Source: Agromyces rhizosphaerae (GTDB taxonomy: Bacteria; Actinomycetota; Actinomycetes; Actinomycetales; Microbacteriaceae). From it: a stretch of DNA of 64,000 nt. Position numbers and translations under genes: made by a program. The notes beneath the pieces are model-generated. The model was not told the origin of the DNA and ran no database searches. It saw nothing but the letters and a program-made list of their open reading frames with translations. Positions 10,301 through 17,885 of the stretch are shown in pieces. Position 1 is the first letter of the stretch. Each line of letters starts with the position of its first letter. Location: NCBI RefSeq assembly GCF_027925245.1, contig NZ_BSDP01000001.1, forward strand, positions 3,543,790 to 3,607,789, read 5' to 3'.

Positions 10301-10784
10301 CCGCGACGGCCTTCGCGAAGACGGGAAAGCCGATCTGCTCGGCACCGGCGACGAGCTCGTCCACGTCGGTCGACGGCGCCGTCGACGCGAGCACGGGGAC
10401 GCCCGCGGCGATCGCGTGCTCCTTCGCCGTGACCTTGTTGCCGGCCATCTCGAGCACCGACCGGCCGGGGCCGATGAACGTGATGCCCGCGTCCTCGGCG
10501 GCCTGTGCGAGCTCGGGGTTCTCGGAGAGGAATCCGTAGCCCGGGTAGATCGCGTCGGCGCCCGACTCGACGGCCACGCGGATGATCTCCGACACGTCGA
10601 GATAGGCCCGCACGGGGTGCCCCTGCTCGCCGATCTGGTAGGCCTCGTCCGCCTTCAGGCGGTGCAGGGAGTTGCGGTCCTCATAGGGGAAGACGGCGAC
10701 GGTCTTCGCTCCGAGTTCATAGGCCGCCCGGAACGCGCGAATGGCGATCTCTCCGCGATTGGCCACCAAGATCTTCCTGAACAT
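7380..10784 (-). CDS. pyc: Pyruvate carboxylase
   Basis: A biotin enzyme that carboxylates pyruvate to oxaloacetate, replenishing the citric acid cycle. The 1134 residues hold, in order, the biotin carboxylase domain (about 1-450, starting FRKILVANRGEIA, with EMNPRIQVEHTVTE), the carboxyltransferase domain (about 530-1000) and the biotinyl domain ending the protein, with EAMKMEA and biotin-accepting Lys1098. ATG at 10784 follows AAAGG at good spacing and gives the classical N-terminus. A long frame upstream is only an overlap with the divergent ParA gene. It heads the pyc-minD-like-def run. Confidence 0.97.
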   Translation of the reverse strand: MFRKILVANRGEIAIRAFRAAYELGAKTVAVFPYEDRNSLHRLKADEAYQIGEQGHPVRAYLDVSEIIRVAVESGADAIYPGYGFLSENPELAQAAEDAGITFIGPGRSVLEMAGNKVTAKEHAIAAGVPVLASTAPSTDVDELVAGAEQIGFPVFAKAVAGGGGRGMRRVDSPDELRPALEEAMREADSAFGDPTMFIEQAVLRPRHIEVQVLADADGETVHLFERDCSVQRRHQKVIEIAPAPNLSDEIRQRLYADAIAFAKSIGYVNAGTVEFLLDTAGERAGEHVFIEMNPRIQVEHTVTEEVTDVDLVVSQMRIASGERLAQLGLMQDSIRLRGAALQCRITTEDPTAGFRPDTGKITTYRSPGGAGIRLDGGTINPGAQISPHFDSMLAKLSCRGRDYPAAVARAKRALAEFRIRGVSTNIPFLQAVLDDPSFVAGDLSTSFIDDRPQLLRGRQSKDRGTKIMNWLADVTVNQPNGPAPTAVAPADKLPEIDLQAEPVAGSRQRLLELGPAGFASALRAQTALAVTETTFRDAHQSLLATRVRTKDLVAVAPYVARMTPELLSVEAWGGATYDVALRFLGEDPWERLAALREALPNVAIQMLLRGRNTVGYTPYPTAVTDAFVHEAAETGVDIFRIFDALNDISQMRPAIDAVLATNTAVAEVALCYTADLLDPAEDLYTLDYYLRLADEIVEAGAHVLAIKDMAGLLRPAAAERLVSALRERFDLPVHVHTHDTAGGQLATLLAASRAGADAVDVASAPMAGTTSQPSASALVAALAHTERDTGISLQAISDLEPYWEAVRRVYSPFESGLPGPTGRVYRHEIPGGQLSNLRQQAIALGLADDFELIEDMYAAANAILGRVPKVTPSSKVVGDLALHLAAVKADPADFEANPERYDIPDSVVGFMAGELGDLPGGWPEPFRSKVLAGRDVRVGVAELTGEESAALDAGGDERRAMLNQLLFPAPTRQFEQIRELFGDLSVVDTMDYLYGLQPGSEHVIEMERGVRLYAGLEAIGEADEKGMRTVMTTLNGQLRPVFVRDRSITVESRAAEKADASQPGHVAAPFSGVVTLQVEEGAEIAPGQAVASIEAMKMEAAITSPIAGVVERLAIPRTQQVEAGDLIVVVRPR

Positions 10785-10825
10785 GCACGCCTTTCGACCG
10801 GGGTCCGCGACACAGCGAACGTTTA

Positions 10826-10853
10826 GGTTCTGGAACCGTCCTAACGGTAACGT
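10826..10853 (+). promoter_or_regulatory. Candidate promoter/operator for the divergent ParA gene
   Basis: Between the pyc start and the ParA GTG lie an inverted repeat GGTTC-TG-GAACC (10826-10837) and a -10-like TAACGT (10848-10853). The hexamer ends 7 bases before GTG 10861, and no ribosome site is visible, which fits a leaderless transcript. This is an inference from spacing. Confidence 0.4.
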
Positions 10854-10860
10854 ATCCGTC

Positions 10861-11676
10861 GTGCACGTACTCAGCGTCAGCTCCCTCAAGGGGGGCGTGG
10901 GAAAGACCACTGTCACGCTGGGTCTCGCCTCCGCGGCGTTCGCGCGCGGCGTGAGCACCCTGGTCGTGGACCTCGACCCGCAGTCGGATGTCTCGACCGG
11001 CATGGACATCCAGGTCAGCGGCCACCTGAACGTCGCCGACGTGCTCGCCTCCCCCAAGGAGAAGATCGTCCGCTCGGCCATCGCGCCGAGCGGCTGGGCG
11101 AAGTCGAACCCGGCGTCGACGATCGACGTCATGATCGGCAGCCCGTCGGCCATCAACTTCGACGGCCCGCACCCCTCGATCCGCGACATCTGGAAGCTCG
11201 AGGAGGCGCTCGCCAACGTCGAGCGCGACTACGACCTCGTGCTGATCGACTGCGCGCCGTCGCTCAACGCGCTCACGCGCACCGCGTGGGCGGCGAGCGA
11301 CCGCGTCGGCGTCGTCACCGAGCCCGGCCTGTTCTCGGTCGCGGCGGCCGACCGCGCGCTCCGCGCGGTCGAGGAGATCCGTCGCGGGCTCTCGCCCAGG
11401 CTGCAGCCGCTCGGCATCATCGTGAACCGCACGCGCGTGCAGTCGCTCGAGCACCAGTTCCGCATCAAGGAGCTGCGCGACATGTTCGGCCCGCTGGTGC
11501 TCTCGCCGCAGCTGCCCGAGCGCACGTCACTGCAGCAGGCGCAGGGTGCGGCCAAGCCGCTGCACATGTGGCCCGGCGAGAGCGCCGAGGAGATGGCCGC
11601 GCACTTCGACCAGCTGCTCGACCGCGTGCTGCGCACGGCGCGCATCGGCGACTACGCGGAACTCCCCCGCGGCTAG
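10861..11676 (+). CDS. ParA-like ATPase
   Basis: A 271-residue ParA/Soj-type ATPase with Walker [14 protein letters not shown] directly at the N-terminus, A' motif VVDLDPQSD and Walker B-like DLVLIDCAPS. Such ATPases position chromosome origins, plasmids or protein clusters. No parB-like gene is adjacent, so this is an orphan and probably not the main chromosome partition ATPase. GTG at 10861 begins the conserved fold immediately; it has no Shine-Dalgarno sequence and may be read from a leaderless mRNA. It diverges from pyc. Confidence 0.82.
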   Translation: MHVLSVSSLKGGVGKTTVTLGLASAAFARGVSTLVVDLDPQSDVSTGMDIQVSGHLNVADVLASPKEKIVRSAIAPSGWAKSNPASTIDVMIGSPSAINFDGPHPSIRDIWKLEEALANVERDYDLVLIDCAPSLNALTRTAWAASDRVGVVTEPGLFSVAAADRALRAVEEIRRGLSPRLQPLGIIVNRTRVQSLEHQFRIKELRDMFGPLVLSPQLPERTSLQQAQGAAKPLHMWPGESAEEMAAHFDQLLDRVLRTARIGDYAELPRG

Positions 11677-11746
11677 CGGCGGTCGATGTCCTCACCCGGC
11701 CCAGCCGGGGCGGGAGGGCGAGCGGATGCCGCGAGCCCGCGCCCGC

Positions 11747-12301
11747 TCAGGAGATGCGGCGCTCGCGCGTGGCGCGGCGTACGGCCAGCTCGTCCATCGG
11801 GTCGGAGGGACTCGTGTCGAGGTCGACCAGCGTGGTCTCGACCTCGCGCAGCACCTTGCCGACCGCGATGCCGAACACGCCCTGGCCGCGGCTGACGAGG
11901 TCGATCACCTCGTCGTCGGAGGTGCAGAGGTAGACGCTCGCGCCGTCGCTCATGAGGGTGGTCTGGGCGAGGTCGTGCACGCCGGACTCGCGGAGCTGCT
12001 GCACCGCCGTGCGGATCTGCTGCAGCGAGATGCCCGTGTCGAGCAGTCGCTTCACGAGCTTCAGCACGAGGATGTCGCGGAAGCCGTACAGGCGCTGCGT
12101 GCCGGAACCGGACGCCCCGCGCACGGTCGGCTGCACCAGTTCGGTGCGCGCCCAGTAGTCGAGCTGGCGGTAGCTGATGCCGGCGGCACGCGCCGCCACC
12201 GCGCCGCGGTAGCCGCCCTCGTCCTCGAGCTCGGGCATCCCGTCGGTGAAGAGCAGTCCGAGATCGTAGCGCGCCTCGTCGCCCCGGCTGAGTTCGCTCA
12301 T
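11747..12301 (-). CDS. MerR-family transcriptional regulator (Rv1830-like)
   Basis: The 184-residue protein has a MerR-type winged helix at about 33-105 (ISYRQLDYWARTELVQPT, then RLYGFRDILVLKLVKRLL). A roughly 80-residue C-terminal region resembles the second MerR protein found beside garA in mycobacteria. No cysteine-based metal site is apparent. It is the last gene of the pgsA-garA-ftsR-merR run on the minus strand, 113 bp after ftsR. The effector is unknown. Family is clear, the orthology claim rests on neighbourhood. Confidence 0.82.
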   Translation of the reverse strand: MSELSRGDEARYDLGLLFTDGMPELEDEGGYRGAVAARAAGISYRQLDYWARTELVQPTVRGASGSGTQRLYGFRDILVLKLVKRLLDTGISLQQIRTAVQQLRESGVHDLAQTTLMSDGASVYLCTSDDEVIDLVSRGQGVFGIAVGKVLREVETTLVDLDTSPSDPMDELAVRRATRERRIS

Positions 12302-12414
12302 ACGACCGCCCCTCGTTCCTCTGCCGCGCGCCGCTCGGGCGCACGTTCCACGCTACCCATCGCCCGTTGGCCGATCAATCACATCGGGCCGAACGTCTCG
12401 GCGTGTCGCGCCGA

Positions 12415-13107
12415 TCAGCGGTACTGCCGCACGATGGCCGAGCGGATCAGGCTCGATCGCACGGACTCGAGGTGCCCGGCGATCTCGAGCGCGCGCTCGG
12501 CGGCGCCCGCCCGGCTCGACGCCGCGCCCCGTCGGTGGATCGGCTCGACGGCGTTCTGGATCAGCACCGTCTCGCGCTCGGCCGCCGAGCGGAGTCCGCG
12601 CAGGTGGCGCGGCTCGATGCCGACCGAGCGGAGTTCCGCGAGCGAGCGGAGCACGACGAGTGCGTCCTCGCCGTACGTCGTGGCCGCCGGCAGCAGCGAC
12701 GCGGCGACGGCCTCGTCGAGCAGCGCGTGGGTGGCCTCGGCCTCGCGGACGAGTTCGTCCCGGCCGAGCCTGCGAGACCGGTCGAGCATGGTCGGCAGCG
12801 ACTCGGGAACCGGGAGCTGCGGCTCCCGGCCGGCGTCCTGGTCCTCGAGGTAGGTGCGGATCACCTTGAGCGGCAGGTAGTGGTCGCGCTGCATCGAGAG
12901 GATGAGCGTGATCCGATCGACGTCCTCCTCGCAGAACTTCCGGTACCCCGACTCCGAGCGCGCGGGCGTGATCAGCCCCTGCTCCTCGAGGAAGCGCAGC
13001 TTCGAGGGAGTGAGCTCCGGGAACTCCGGCGTCAGGCGCGAGAGCACCTGGCCGATGCCCAGAAGGGCGTCGCCGTCCGTGCGGGTGGATGCGGCGGACC
13101 GCGGCAC
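12415..13107 (-). CDS. ftsR: MerR-type regulator FtsR (Rv1828-like)
   Basis: The 230-residue MerR-family protein has its DNA-binding domain at about 15-90 (LTPSKLRFLEEQGLITPA, then GYRKFCEEDVDRI). In Corynebacterium glutamicum the homologue activates ftsZ. The rest resembles the Rv1828 family. Its GTG start overlaps the TAG stop of garA by one base (TAGTG), so translation is probably coupled. The garA-ftsR-merR order is conserved in Actinobacteria, which supports orthology; its regulatory target here is inferred. Confidence 0.85.
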   Translation of the reverse strand: MPRSAASTRTDGDALLGIGQVLSRLTPEFPELTPSKLRFLEEQGLITPARSESGYRKFCEEDVDRITLILSMQRDHYLPLKVIRTYLEDQDAGREPQLPVPESLPTMLDRSRRLGRDELVREAEATHALLDEAVAASLLPAATTYGEDALVVLRSLAELRSVGIEPRHLRGLRSAAERETVLIQNAVEPIHRRGAASSRAGAAERALEIAGHLESVRSSLIRSAIVRQYR

Positions 13108-13604
13108 TACCGACTCGCCACGGGCGCCAGGTCGAGCCGCGACGCGTAGAAGGTGAGGCGGTACTTGCCCACCTGCACCTCCGCACCGTCGCTGAGGAGG
13201 GCCGTCTCGATGCGCACGCCGTCGAAGTACGTGCCGTTGAGCGACCCGAGGTCCTTGACCTCGAACGCGGTGCGGTGGCGGAGGAACTCCGCGTGCTTGC
13301 GCGACACCGTCACGTCGTCGAGGAAGATGTCGGCGTCCGGGTGACGGCCGACGGTCGTGACGTCGGCGTCGAGGAGGAAGCGCGCTCCGGAGTTCGGCCC
13401 GCGGCGCACGATGAGCAGCGCGGAGCCGGACGGCAGCGCCGCGATCGCCTCCTGCTCCTCCGCCGAGACGGCGGCGTCGAGCTGCGACAGCTGCGCGGCC
13501 GCCTCCCGGCTGAAACCGATGGTCGAGTCGACCCCCTCGCGAGTGCTCGCTCCGGCGTCGTCCGGCATCGGCGCACCGGGTTCGGTCATGTCACTGTCGG
13601 CCAC
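13107..13604 (-). CDS. garA: FHA-domain regulator GarA/OdhI
   Basis: In its unphosphorylated form this protein inhibits 2-oxoglutarate dehydrogenase; PknG/PknB-type kinases phosphorylate an N-terminal threonine and the FHA domain then folds back on it. Here the N-terminal stretch STREGVDSTIGF carries candidate threonines in a sequence less canonical than the mycobacterial ETTVF. The FHA domain spans about 60-150, with GRHPDADIFLDDVTVSRKHAEF and SLNGTY. GTG at 13604 follows AGGGAGG and gives 165 residues, the normal size. It starts 2 bp after the pgsA-like stop. Confidence 0.9.
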   Translation of the reverse strand: MADSDMTEPGAPMPDDAGASTREGVDSTIGFSREAAAQLSQLDAAVSAEEQEAIAALPSGSALLIVRRGPNSGARFLLDADVTTVGRHPDADIFLDDVTVSRKHAEFLRHRTAFEVKDLGSLNGTYFDGVRIETALLSDGAEVQVGKYRLTFYASRLDLAPVASR

Positions 13605-13606
13605 GT

Positions 13607-14212
13607 CTAACCTCCCTGGTCTTCCAGCGTATCCGATCCGCGGGGGTCGGACACCCGCGGAATGTGGATGACACGCGAGGTCTCGATCGCGTAGATCACC
13701 CCTGCCCACCAGTACAGGAAGGCGCCCCACACCGTGATGGCCCAGCCCACCGGCGCGGCGACCGCATTCACCGCCGGGAATGCGACGCCCAGCAGGATGA
13801 CCGGCAGCCCGAAGAACAGGGCGAACGTGGCCACCTTGCCCAGCATGTGCACGGGGAGCGGACCGTACCCGTGGTTGGCGAGCACGATGCCCAGCACCAC
13901 GATCCCGACGTCACGCGCGATGATGACCGCCACGATCCACCACGGCACGAGGTCGCGGAAGGCGAGGCCCAGCAGCGCGGCGAAGATGTAGAGCCGGTCC
14001 GCCGCCGGATCCAGCAGCTGGCCCAGGCGCGTGACCTGGCCGAGCCGGCGGGCGAGGTACCCGTCGAGCAGGTCGCTGAGGCTCGCGACGACGAGCACCA
14101 CGAGCGCGGCGATGTCCATCCCGGCGATGATCAGCGCCAGGAAGACGGGCACGAGGGCCAGCCGGAGCATGCTCAGCACGTTCGGGATCGTCCAGACGCG
14201 AGACGCGTCCAC
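13607..14212 (-). CDS. CDP-alcohol phosphatidyltransferase family protein (PgsA-like)
   Basis: An integral membrane enzyme of about 201 residues with around six hydrophobic segments. The family motif D-x2-DG-x2-AR-x8-G-x3-D-x3-D is present: DLLDGYLARRLG, then GQLLDPAAD. Such enzymes swap CMP for an alcohol head group; a phosphatidylglycerophosphate or cardiolipin role is likely but unproved. GTG at 14212 has a strong GGGGAGGG site; another GTG at 14233 is possible. It begins the garA-ftsR-merR operon, with a TANNNT-like box in the AT-richer patch at about 14245-14257. Confidence 0.85.
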   Translation of the reverse strand: MDASRVWTIPNVLSMLRLALVPVFLALIIAGMDIAALVVLVVASLSDLLDGYLARRLGQVTRLGQLLDPAADRLYIFAALLGLAFRDLVPWWIVAVIIARDVGIVVLGIVLANHGYGPLPVHMLGKVATFALFFGLPVILLGVAFPAVNAVAAPVGWAITVWGAFLYWWAGVIYAIETSRVIHIPRVSDPRGSDTLEDQGG

Positions 14213-14314
14213 AGGGTCGCCCTCCCCAGCCACGGCCCGAGTCTATCGATCCTAGAATCCCTGCATGGACCCCCTGTTCGCGTGTCTTCGCCGGGGAACC
14301 CGCGAACCGGGCGA

Positions 14315-14803
14315 TCAGGGCGCGCGGTGATCGACCCGCAGGCGCACCCGCAGCCCCGGCCACGCGGTCGCGAACGCCGGATGCAGCGGCAGCGCGTCGA
14401 CGCGATCCAGCGGCACCCACGACAGCTCCAGGCTCTCCCCGTCGCTGACGACGGGCTCCACCGGCGCGGCCACCTCGGCGACGACGGTCGTGTACGACCA
14501 GAACCCCAGGTCGACGACCGACGTGAAGCGCACGAGCACGGATGCCGCGGGCACGCCGGCCTCCTCCCCCGCCTCGCGCATGGCCGCGTCGACCGGGCCC
14601 TCGCCCTCGTGGCGCGCACCGCCCGGGATGCCCCAGGTGCCGCCGAAGTGGCTCCACTCGGCGCGATGCTGCAGCAGCACGCCGCGTCCCGGGTCGTGCA
14701 GCAGGAGGCCGGCGGCGCCGTAGCGTCCCCAGAAGCGGGCACCGTCGGGCCCGTACACCCAGGCGTCCCCGCTGCGTCCGTTCACGCTCCCAGCCTGCCG
14801 CAT
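14315..14803 (-). CDS. NUDIX hydrolase
   Basis: The 162-residue NUDIX-fold pyrophosphohydrolase carries a full Nudix box with the spacing G-x5-E-x7-REx-EE-xG (GARHEGE...REAGEEAGV, about residues 62-84). The substrate, such as a nucleoside diphosphate derivative, cannot be read from sequence. ATG at 14803 immediately follows the TGA of the MarR gene upstream on the same strand. A GTG at 14785 is an alternative but its GGGAG is too close. It is probably co-transcribed with the MarR gene and so close to carotenoid control. Confidence 0.85.
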   Translation of the reverse strand: MRQAGSVNGRSGDAWVYGPDGARFWGRYGAAGLLLHDPGRGVLLQHRAEWSHFGGTWGIPGGARHEGEGPVDAAMREAGEEAGVPAASVLVRFTSVVDLGFWSYTTVVAEVAAPVEPVVSDGESLELSWVPLDRVDALPLHPAFATAWPGLRVRLRVDHRAP

Positions 14804-15361
14804 TCAGGCGGTGCCGGTCGCGTCCGCGGTTCGTCCGCCCGCTCCGGCCGCCTGGGCGGCGTCGTACAGGTCGCTCATGCGGTCGAGGAATCCGACGATC
14901 GCGCGCTGCTCGCCCGGCCCGAGGTCGCTCGCGACGTCGAGCATCTCGCGGTGCATCCGCCCCAGCGTCTCCCGGATCCGCGTGTGGGCACCGGGCTGCG
15001 TGCCGATGAGCTGCACGCGGCGGTCGACCGGGTGGGGCGCGCGCGAGAGGTAGCCGGTGCGCACGAGCCGCGCGACGAGCTTCGTGGTCGCGGCGGTGCT
15101 GATGTCGAGCGCTCGAGCCAGTTCCGCGCTCGAGAGTTCGCGGTGCTCCTGCTCGGCGCGGATCACGAGCCGCAGCGCCCGCAGGTCGGTCTCGTTCATG
15201 TCCATGTCGTCGCGGGTGCGGCGCTGCATGCCGCTCTCGGCATCGCGATAGCGTCGGAGCGCACGGAGCACCTCGAGGCCCGCGGCCTCGCCGTCGTCGG
15301 CCGGCTCGTACCAGTACGAGTCCGCGTCCGCTCCCGGTGTTCCCTGCGTCACGAGCGACAT
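14804..15361 (-). CDS. crtR: MarR-family repressor of carotenoid genes (CrtR-like)
   Basis: A 185-residue MarR/winged-helix protein: ELSSAELARALDISTAATTKLVARLVRTGYLSR is spread over about 76-108, and the wing PVDRRVQL follows. It diverges from idi-crtE, as CrtR diverges from the crt operon in Corynebacterium glutamicum, where it represses carotenoid genes and responds to geranylgeranyl diphosphate. The 58-bp gap holds a perfect palindrome. There is no ribosome site before ATG 15361, so a leaderless transcript is possible. The name is an inference from family and position. Confidence 0.78.
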   Translation of the reverse strand: MSLVTQGTPGADADSYWYEPADDGEAAGLEVLRALRRYRDAESGMQRRTRDDMDMNETDLRALRLVIRAEQEHRELSSAELARALDISTAATTKLVARLVRTGYLSRAPHPVDRRVQLIGTQPGAHTRIRETLGRMHREMLDVASDLGPGEQRAIVGFLDRMSDLYDAAQAAGAGGRTADATGTA

Positions 15362-15372
15362 GCTAGCGTGAA

Positions 15373-15395
15373 TATCGCTAACTCGGTTAGCGATA
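15373..15395. promoter_or_regulatory. Palindromic operator between crtR and the crt operon
   Basis: TATCGCTAAC (15373-15382) and its exact reverse complement (15386-15395) are separated by TCG. This 10-bp-arm dyad is an AT-richer island in GC-rich DNA and lies 25 bases before the idi start and 12 before the crtR start. Its size and place fit a MarR dimer site that would block both promoters. Confidence 0.75.
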
Positions 15396-15419
15396 GGTCG
15401 GAGAGGGAGGCCCCAGCCC

Positions 15420-15959
15420 ATGACGATGCATGACACGGTCGACGACGAGGTCGTCCTGCTCGACGAGGCGGGCGAGCCGATCGGCACCGCCCCCAAGTCG
15501 GCCGCGCACGGGCCGGACACGGCACTGCACCTCGCCTTCTCCTGCCACGTGCGCAACCCGATCGGCGAGGTGCTCGTCACCCGCCGCGCGCTGAGCAAGG
15601 CGACCTGGCCCGGCGTCTGGACGAACTCGTTCTGCGGCCACCCGAAGCCCTCCGAGCCGCTGCTGGCGGCCGTGCGACGGCGGGCGGAGTTCGAGCTCGG
15701 CCTCGAGCTCACCTCGATCGAGCTGGCGCTCCCGCTGTTCCGGTACCGGGCGGTCGACGCCTCGGGCACGGTCGAGAACGAGGTCTGCCCCGTCTACATC
15801 GCGACCACCGACGGCGAGCCCGACCCGAATCCGCGGGAGGTCGCGGAGTACCGTTGGGTCGAGCCCGCTGCCCTGGCCGCCGGCGTCGCCGCGACGCCGT
15901 GGGCGTTCAGCCCGTGGCTCGTGATGCAGGCCCGAGAACTGGAACTCTACGGTGACTGA
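15420..15959 (+). CDS. idi: Isopentenyl-diphosphate delta-isomerase, type 1
   Basis: It interconverts IPP and DMAPP to supply the crt pathway. The 179-residue Nudix-fold enzyme has the catalytic TNSFCGHP (Cys72) and the ENEVCPVY segment (residues 119-126) holding the catalytic Glu. ATG at 15420 lies 9 bases after GAGGGAGG. It is the first gene of the carotenoid operon and overlaps crtE by 8 bp. Expression should answer to the palindrome 25 bp upstream. Confidence 0.95.
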   Translation: MTMHDTVDDEVVLLDEAGEPIGTAPKSAAHGPDTALHLAFSCHVRNPIGEVLVTRRALSKATWPGVWTNSFCGHPKPSEPLLAAVRRRAEFELGLELTSIELALPLFRYRAVDASGTVENEVCPVYIATTDGEPDPNPREVAEYRWVEPAALAAGVAATPWAFSPWLVMQARELELYGD

Positions 15960-17001
15960 CCCGACGCTCCCGACCGACCCGCTCGAGGCCGACCTGCGCG
16001 GCTTCTTCGCCGAGTCCCGGTCGCGTTCCGAGCGCCACGGCACGCACTACCGCGCCCTCTGGGACGCGCTCGAGCGCGCCGCATCGGGTGGCAAGCGCAT
16101 CCGGCCGCGGCTCGTGCAGCTCGCGCACGACGGGCTGGGCGGCACCGATCCGATCTCCGCGCGACGCGTGGGGCTCGCGTTCGAGCTCCTGCACACCGCC
16201 TTCGTCATCCACGACGACGTGATCGACGGCGACACGACGCGGCGCGGGCAGCCGAACGTCGCCGGCACGTTCCGCGAGCGGGGGCTCGCCCACGGCGCCG
16301 ACGACGCGCGCGCCGCGCTGTGGGGCGAGACGGCCGCGCTGCTGGCCGGTGACCTCGCACTCGCCGCCGCGCACCGGCTCATCGCCGAGCTCGACATCCC
16401 CGCGACGCGACGCACGAGCGTGCTCGACCTGCTCGACCACGCGGTCTTCGTCTCCGCGGCCGGCGAGCTCGCCGACGTGACGAACACCGAGGCCGAGCAC
16501 CTCGGCATCGACGACGTGATCGCGACGCTCGAGCAGAAGACCGCGGTCTACACCTTCCAGGCCCCGTTGCAGGCGGGGGCGATCCTCGCCGGCGCGGACG
16601 ACCACACCGTGGCCGTGCTCGGGCGCTTCGGCCGCCTGGCCGGCATCGCCTTCCAGTTGGCCGACGACGTGCTCGGCGTCTTCGGCGACGAGCGCACGAC
16701 GGGCAAGAGCACCCTCAGCGACCTGCGCGAGGGCAAGCAGACCACCCTCATCGCGCACGCCACGGGCACCGGCGAGTGGCCGGTGATCTCGCCGCTGCTC
16801 GGCAAGGCCGACCTCGACGAGGCCGAGGCGGCGTCCGTCCGGCGCGCGCTGGTGCAGGCCGGCTCGCTCGACCAGACCAACCGCATCGCGCGCGAGCACG
16901 TCACGCTCGCACTGCACGAACTCGACACGGCGTCGATCCCCGGCCCGCTGCGCGACGAGCTCGCCGGGCTCGCGCGATCGGCCGTGGAGCGCATGCGATG
17001 A
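15952..17001 (+). CDS. crtE: Geranylgeranyl diphosphate synthase
   Basis: A 349-residue trans-isoprenyl diphosphate synthase with the first Asp-rich motif DDVID at 88-92 and the second as ADDVLGVFGD near 238. Basic residues GGKRIRPRL (46-54) bind the diphosphate. It should build the C20 precursor for phytoene. The GTG start at 15952 lies inside the end of idi, so translation is coupled, and its TGA overlaps the crtB ATG. Product chain length is inferred from the operon; the product would also be the expected ligand of CrtR. Confidence 0.92.
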   Translation: MTDPTLPTDPLEADLRGFFAESRSRSERHGTHYRALWDALERAASGGKRIRPRLVQLAHDGLGGTDPISARRVGLAFELLHTAFVIHDDVIDGDTTRRGQPNVAGTFRERGLAHGADDARAALWGETAALLAGDLALAAAHRLIAELDIPATRRTSVLDLLDHAVFVSAAGELADVTNTEAEHLGIDDVIATLEQKTAVYTFQAPLQAGAILAGADDHTVAVLGRFGRLAGIAFQLADDVLGVFGDERTTGKSTLSDLREGKQTTLIAHATGTGEWPVISPLLGKADLDEAEAASVRRALVQAGSLDQTNRIAREHVTLALHELDTASIPGPLRDELAGLARSAVERMR

Positions 17002-17885
17002 GCCGCGACGACTCCCCCGGCACGTCGCTCGACCGCTACGACGAGACGGCGGAGGCCGCTGCATCGGTCGTCATCGGGCGTTACTCGACGTCGTTCGGCG
17101 CCGCGGCGCGCCTGCTCGAGCCCACGTGCCGACGCCGCATCCGCATCATCTACGCCCTCGTCCGCATCGCCGACGAGGTCGTCGACGGATCCGCCGCGGA
17201 GGCGGGCCTCTCGGTCGACGAGCAGCGCGCCGCGCTCGACGCGCTCGAGGCCGAGACCGAGCGCGCGATGCGCACCGGCTACAGCACGAACGTCGTCGTG
17301 CACGCGTTCGCGCGCACGGCCCGCGCGACGGGCATCGACGCCTCGCTCACGGCGCCGTTCTTCGCGTCCATGCGCCGCGACCTCGACCCGTCGCCGTTCA
17401 CGGCCGAGGAGGTCGTGACCTACATCTACGGCTCGGCCGAGGTCGTCGGCCTGATGTGCCTGCGCGCGTTCCTCGCCGACGAGGAGGTCGACCCCGAGCG
17501 TCTCGCTCGCCTGGACGACGGCGCCCGCCACCTCGGCGCGGCGTTCCAGAAGGTGAACTTCCTCCGCGACCTCGCGGTGGACTGGCGCGACCTGGGTCGC
17601 AACTACTTCCCCGGCGTCGACCCCGAGGCGCTGACCGAGGCGGAGAAGCACGCCATCCTCGACGACATCGACGCCGACCTGGAGATCTCCGGGCGCGCGG
17701 TCGCCGAGCTGCCGGCCCGGGCGCGGGCCGCCGTCGCCGCCGCGCAGGAGCTGTTCGCCCGCCTGGCCGCGAAGCTCCGGGCCACGCCCGCCGACGAGCT
17801 GCTGCGCGCACGCGTGCGCGTGCCCGACGCCGAGAAGTTCGCCATCGCGGTACGTGCCGCGGTCACCCGAGGGGGGTCACGTTGA
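16998..17885 (+). CDS. crtB: Phytoene synthase
   Basis: It condenses two geranylgeranyl diphosphates to phytoene. The 295-residue squalene/phytoene synthase-fold protein contains both Asp-rich motifs, DEVVD (59-63) and DLAVDWRDLGRNYF near 188, plus the N-terminal YSTSFG. ATG 16998 overlaps the crtE stop as ATGA. A long frame upstream in the same phase is a shadow of crtE. Its stop overlaps the crtI start. Confidence 0.94.
   Translation: MSRDDSPGTSLDRYDETAEAAASVVIGRYSTSFGAAARLLEPTCRRRIRIIYALVRIADEVVDGSAAEAGLSVDEQRAALDALEAETERAMRTGYSTNVVVHAFARTARATGIDASLTAPFFASMRRDLDPSPFTAEEVVTYIYGSAEVVGLMCLRAFLADEEVDPERLARLDDGARHLGAAFQKVNFLRDLAVDWRDLGRNYFPGVDPEALTEAEKHAILDDIDADLEISGRAVAELPARARAAVAAAQELFARLAAKLRATPADELLRARVRVPDAEKFAIAVRAAVTRGGSR

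Noticed and set aside
5961..10826. A 1621-codon open frame on the plus strand
   Set aside because: It runs antisense to the MinD-like and pyc genes, is Arg/Ala/Val-rich without any motif, and reflects third-position GC bias.
10861..11676. Chromosome partition locus with parS near the ParA gene
   Set aside because: No parB gene and no recognisable parS site were found; the main par locus must be elsewhere.
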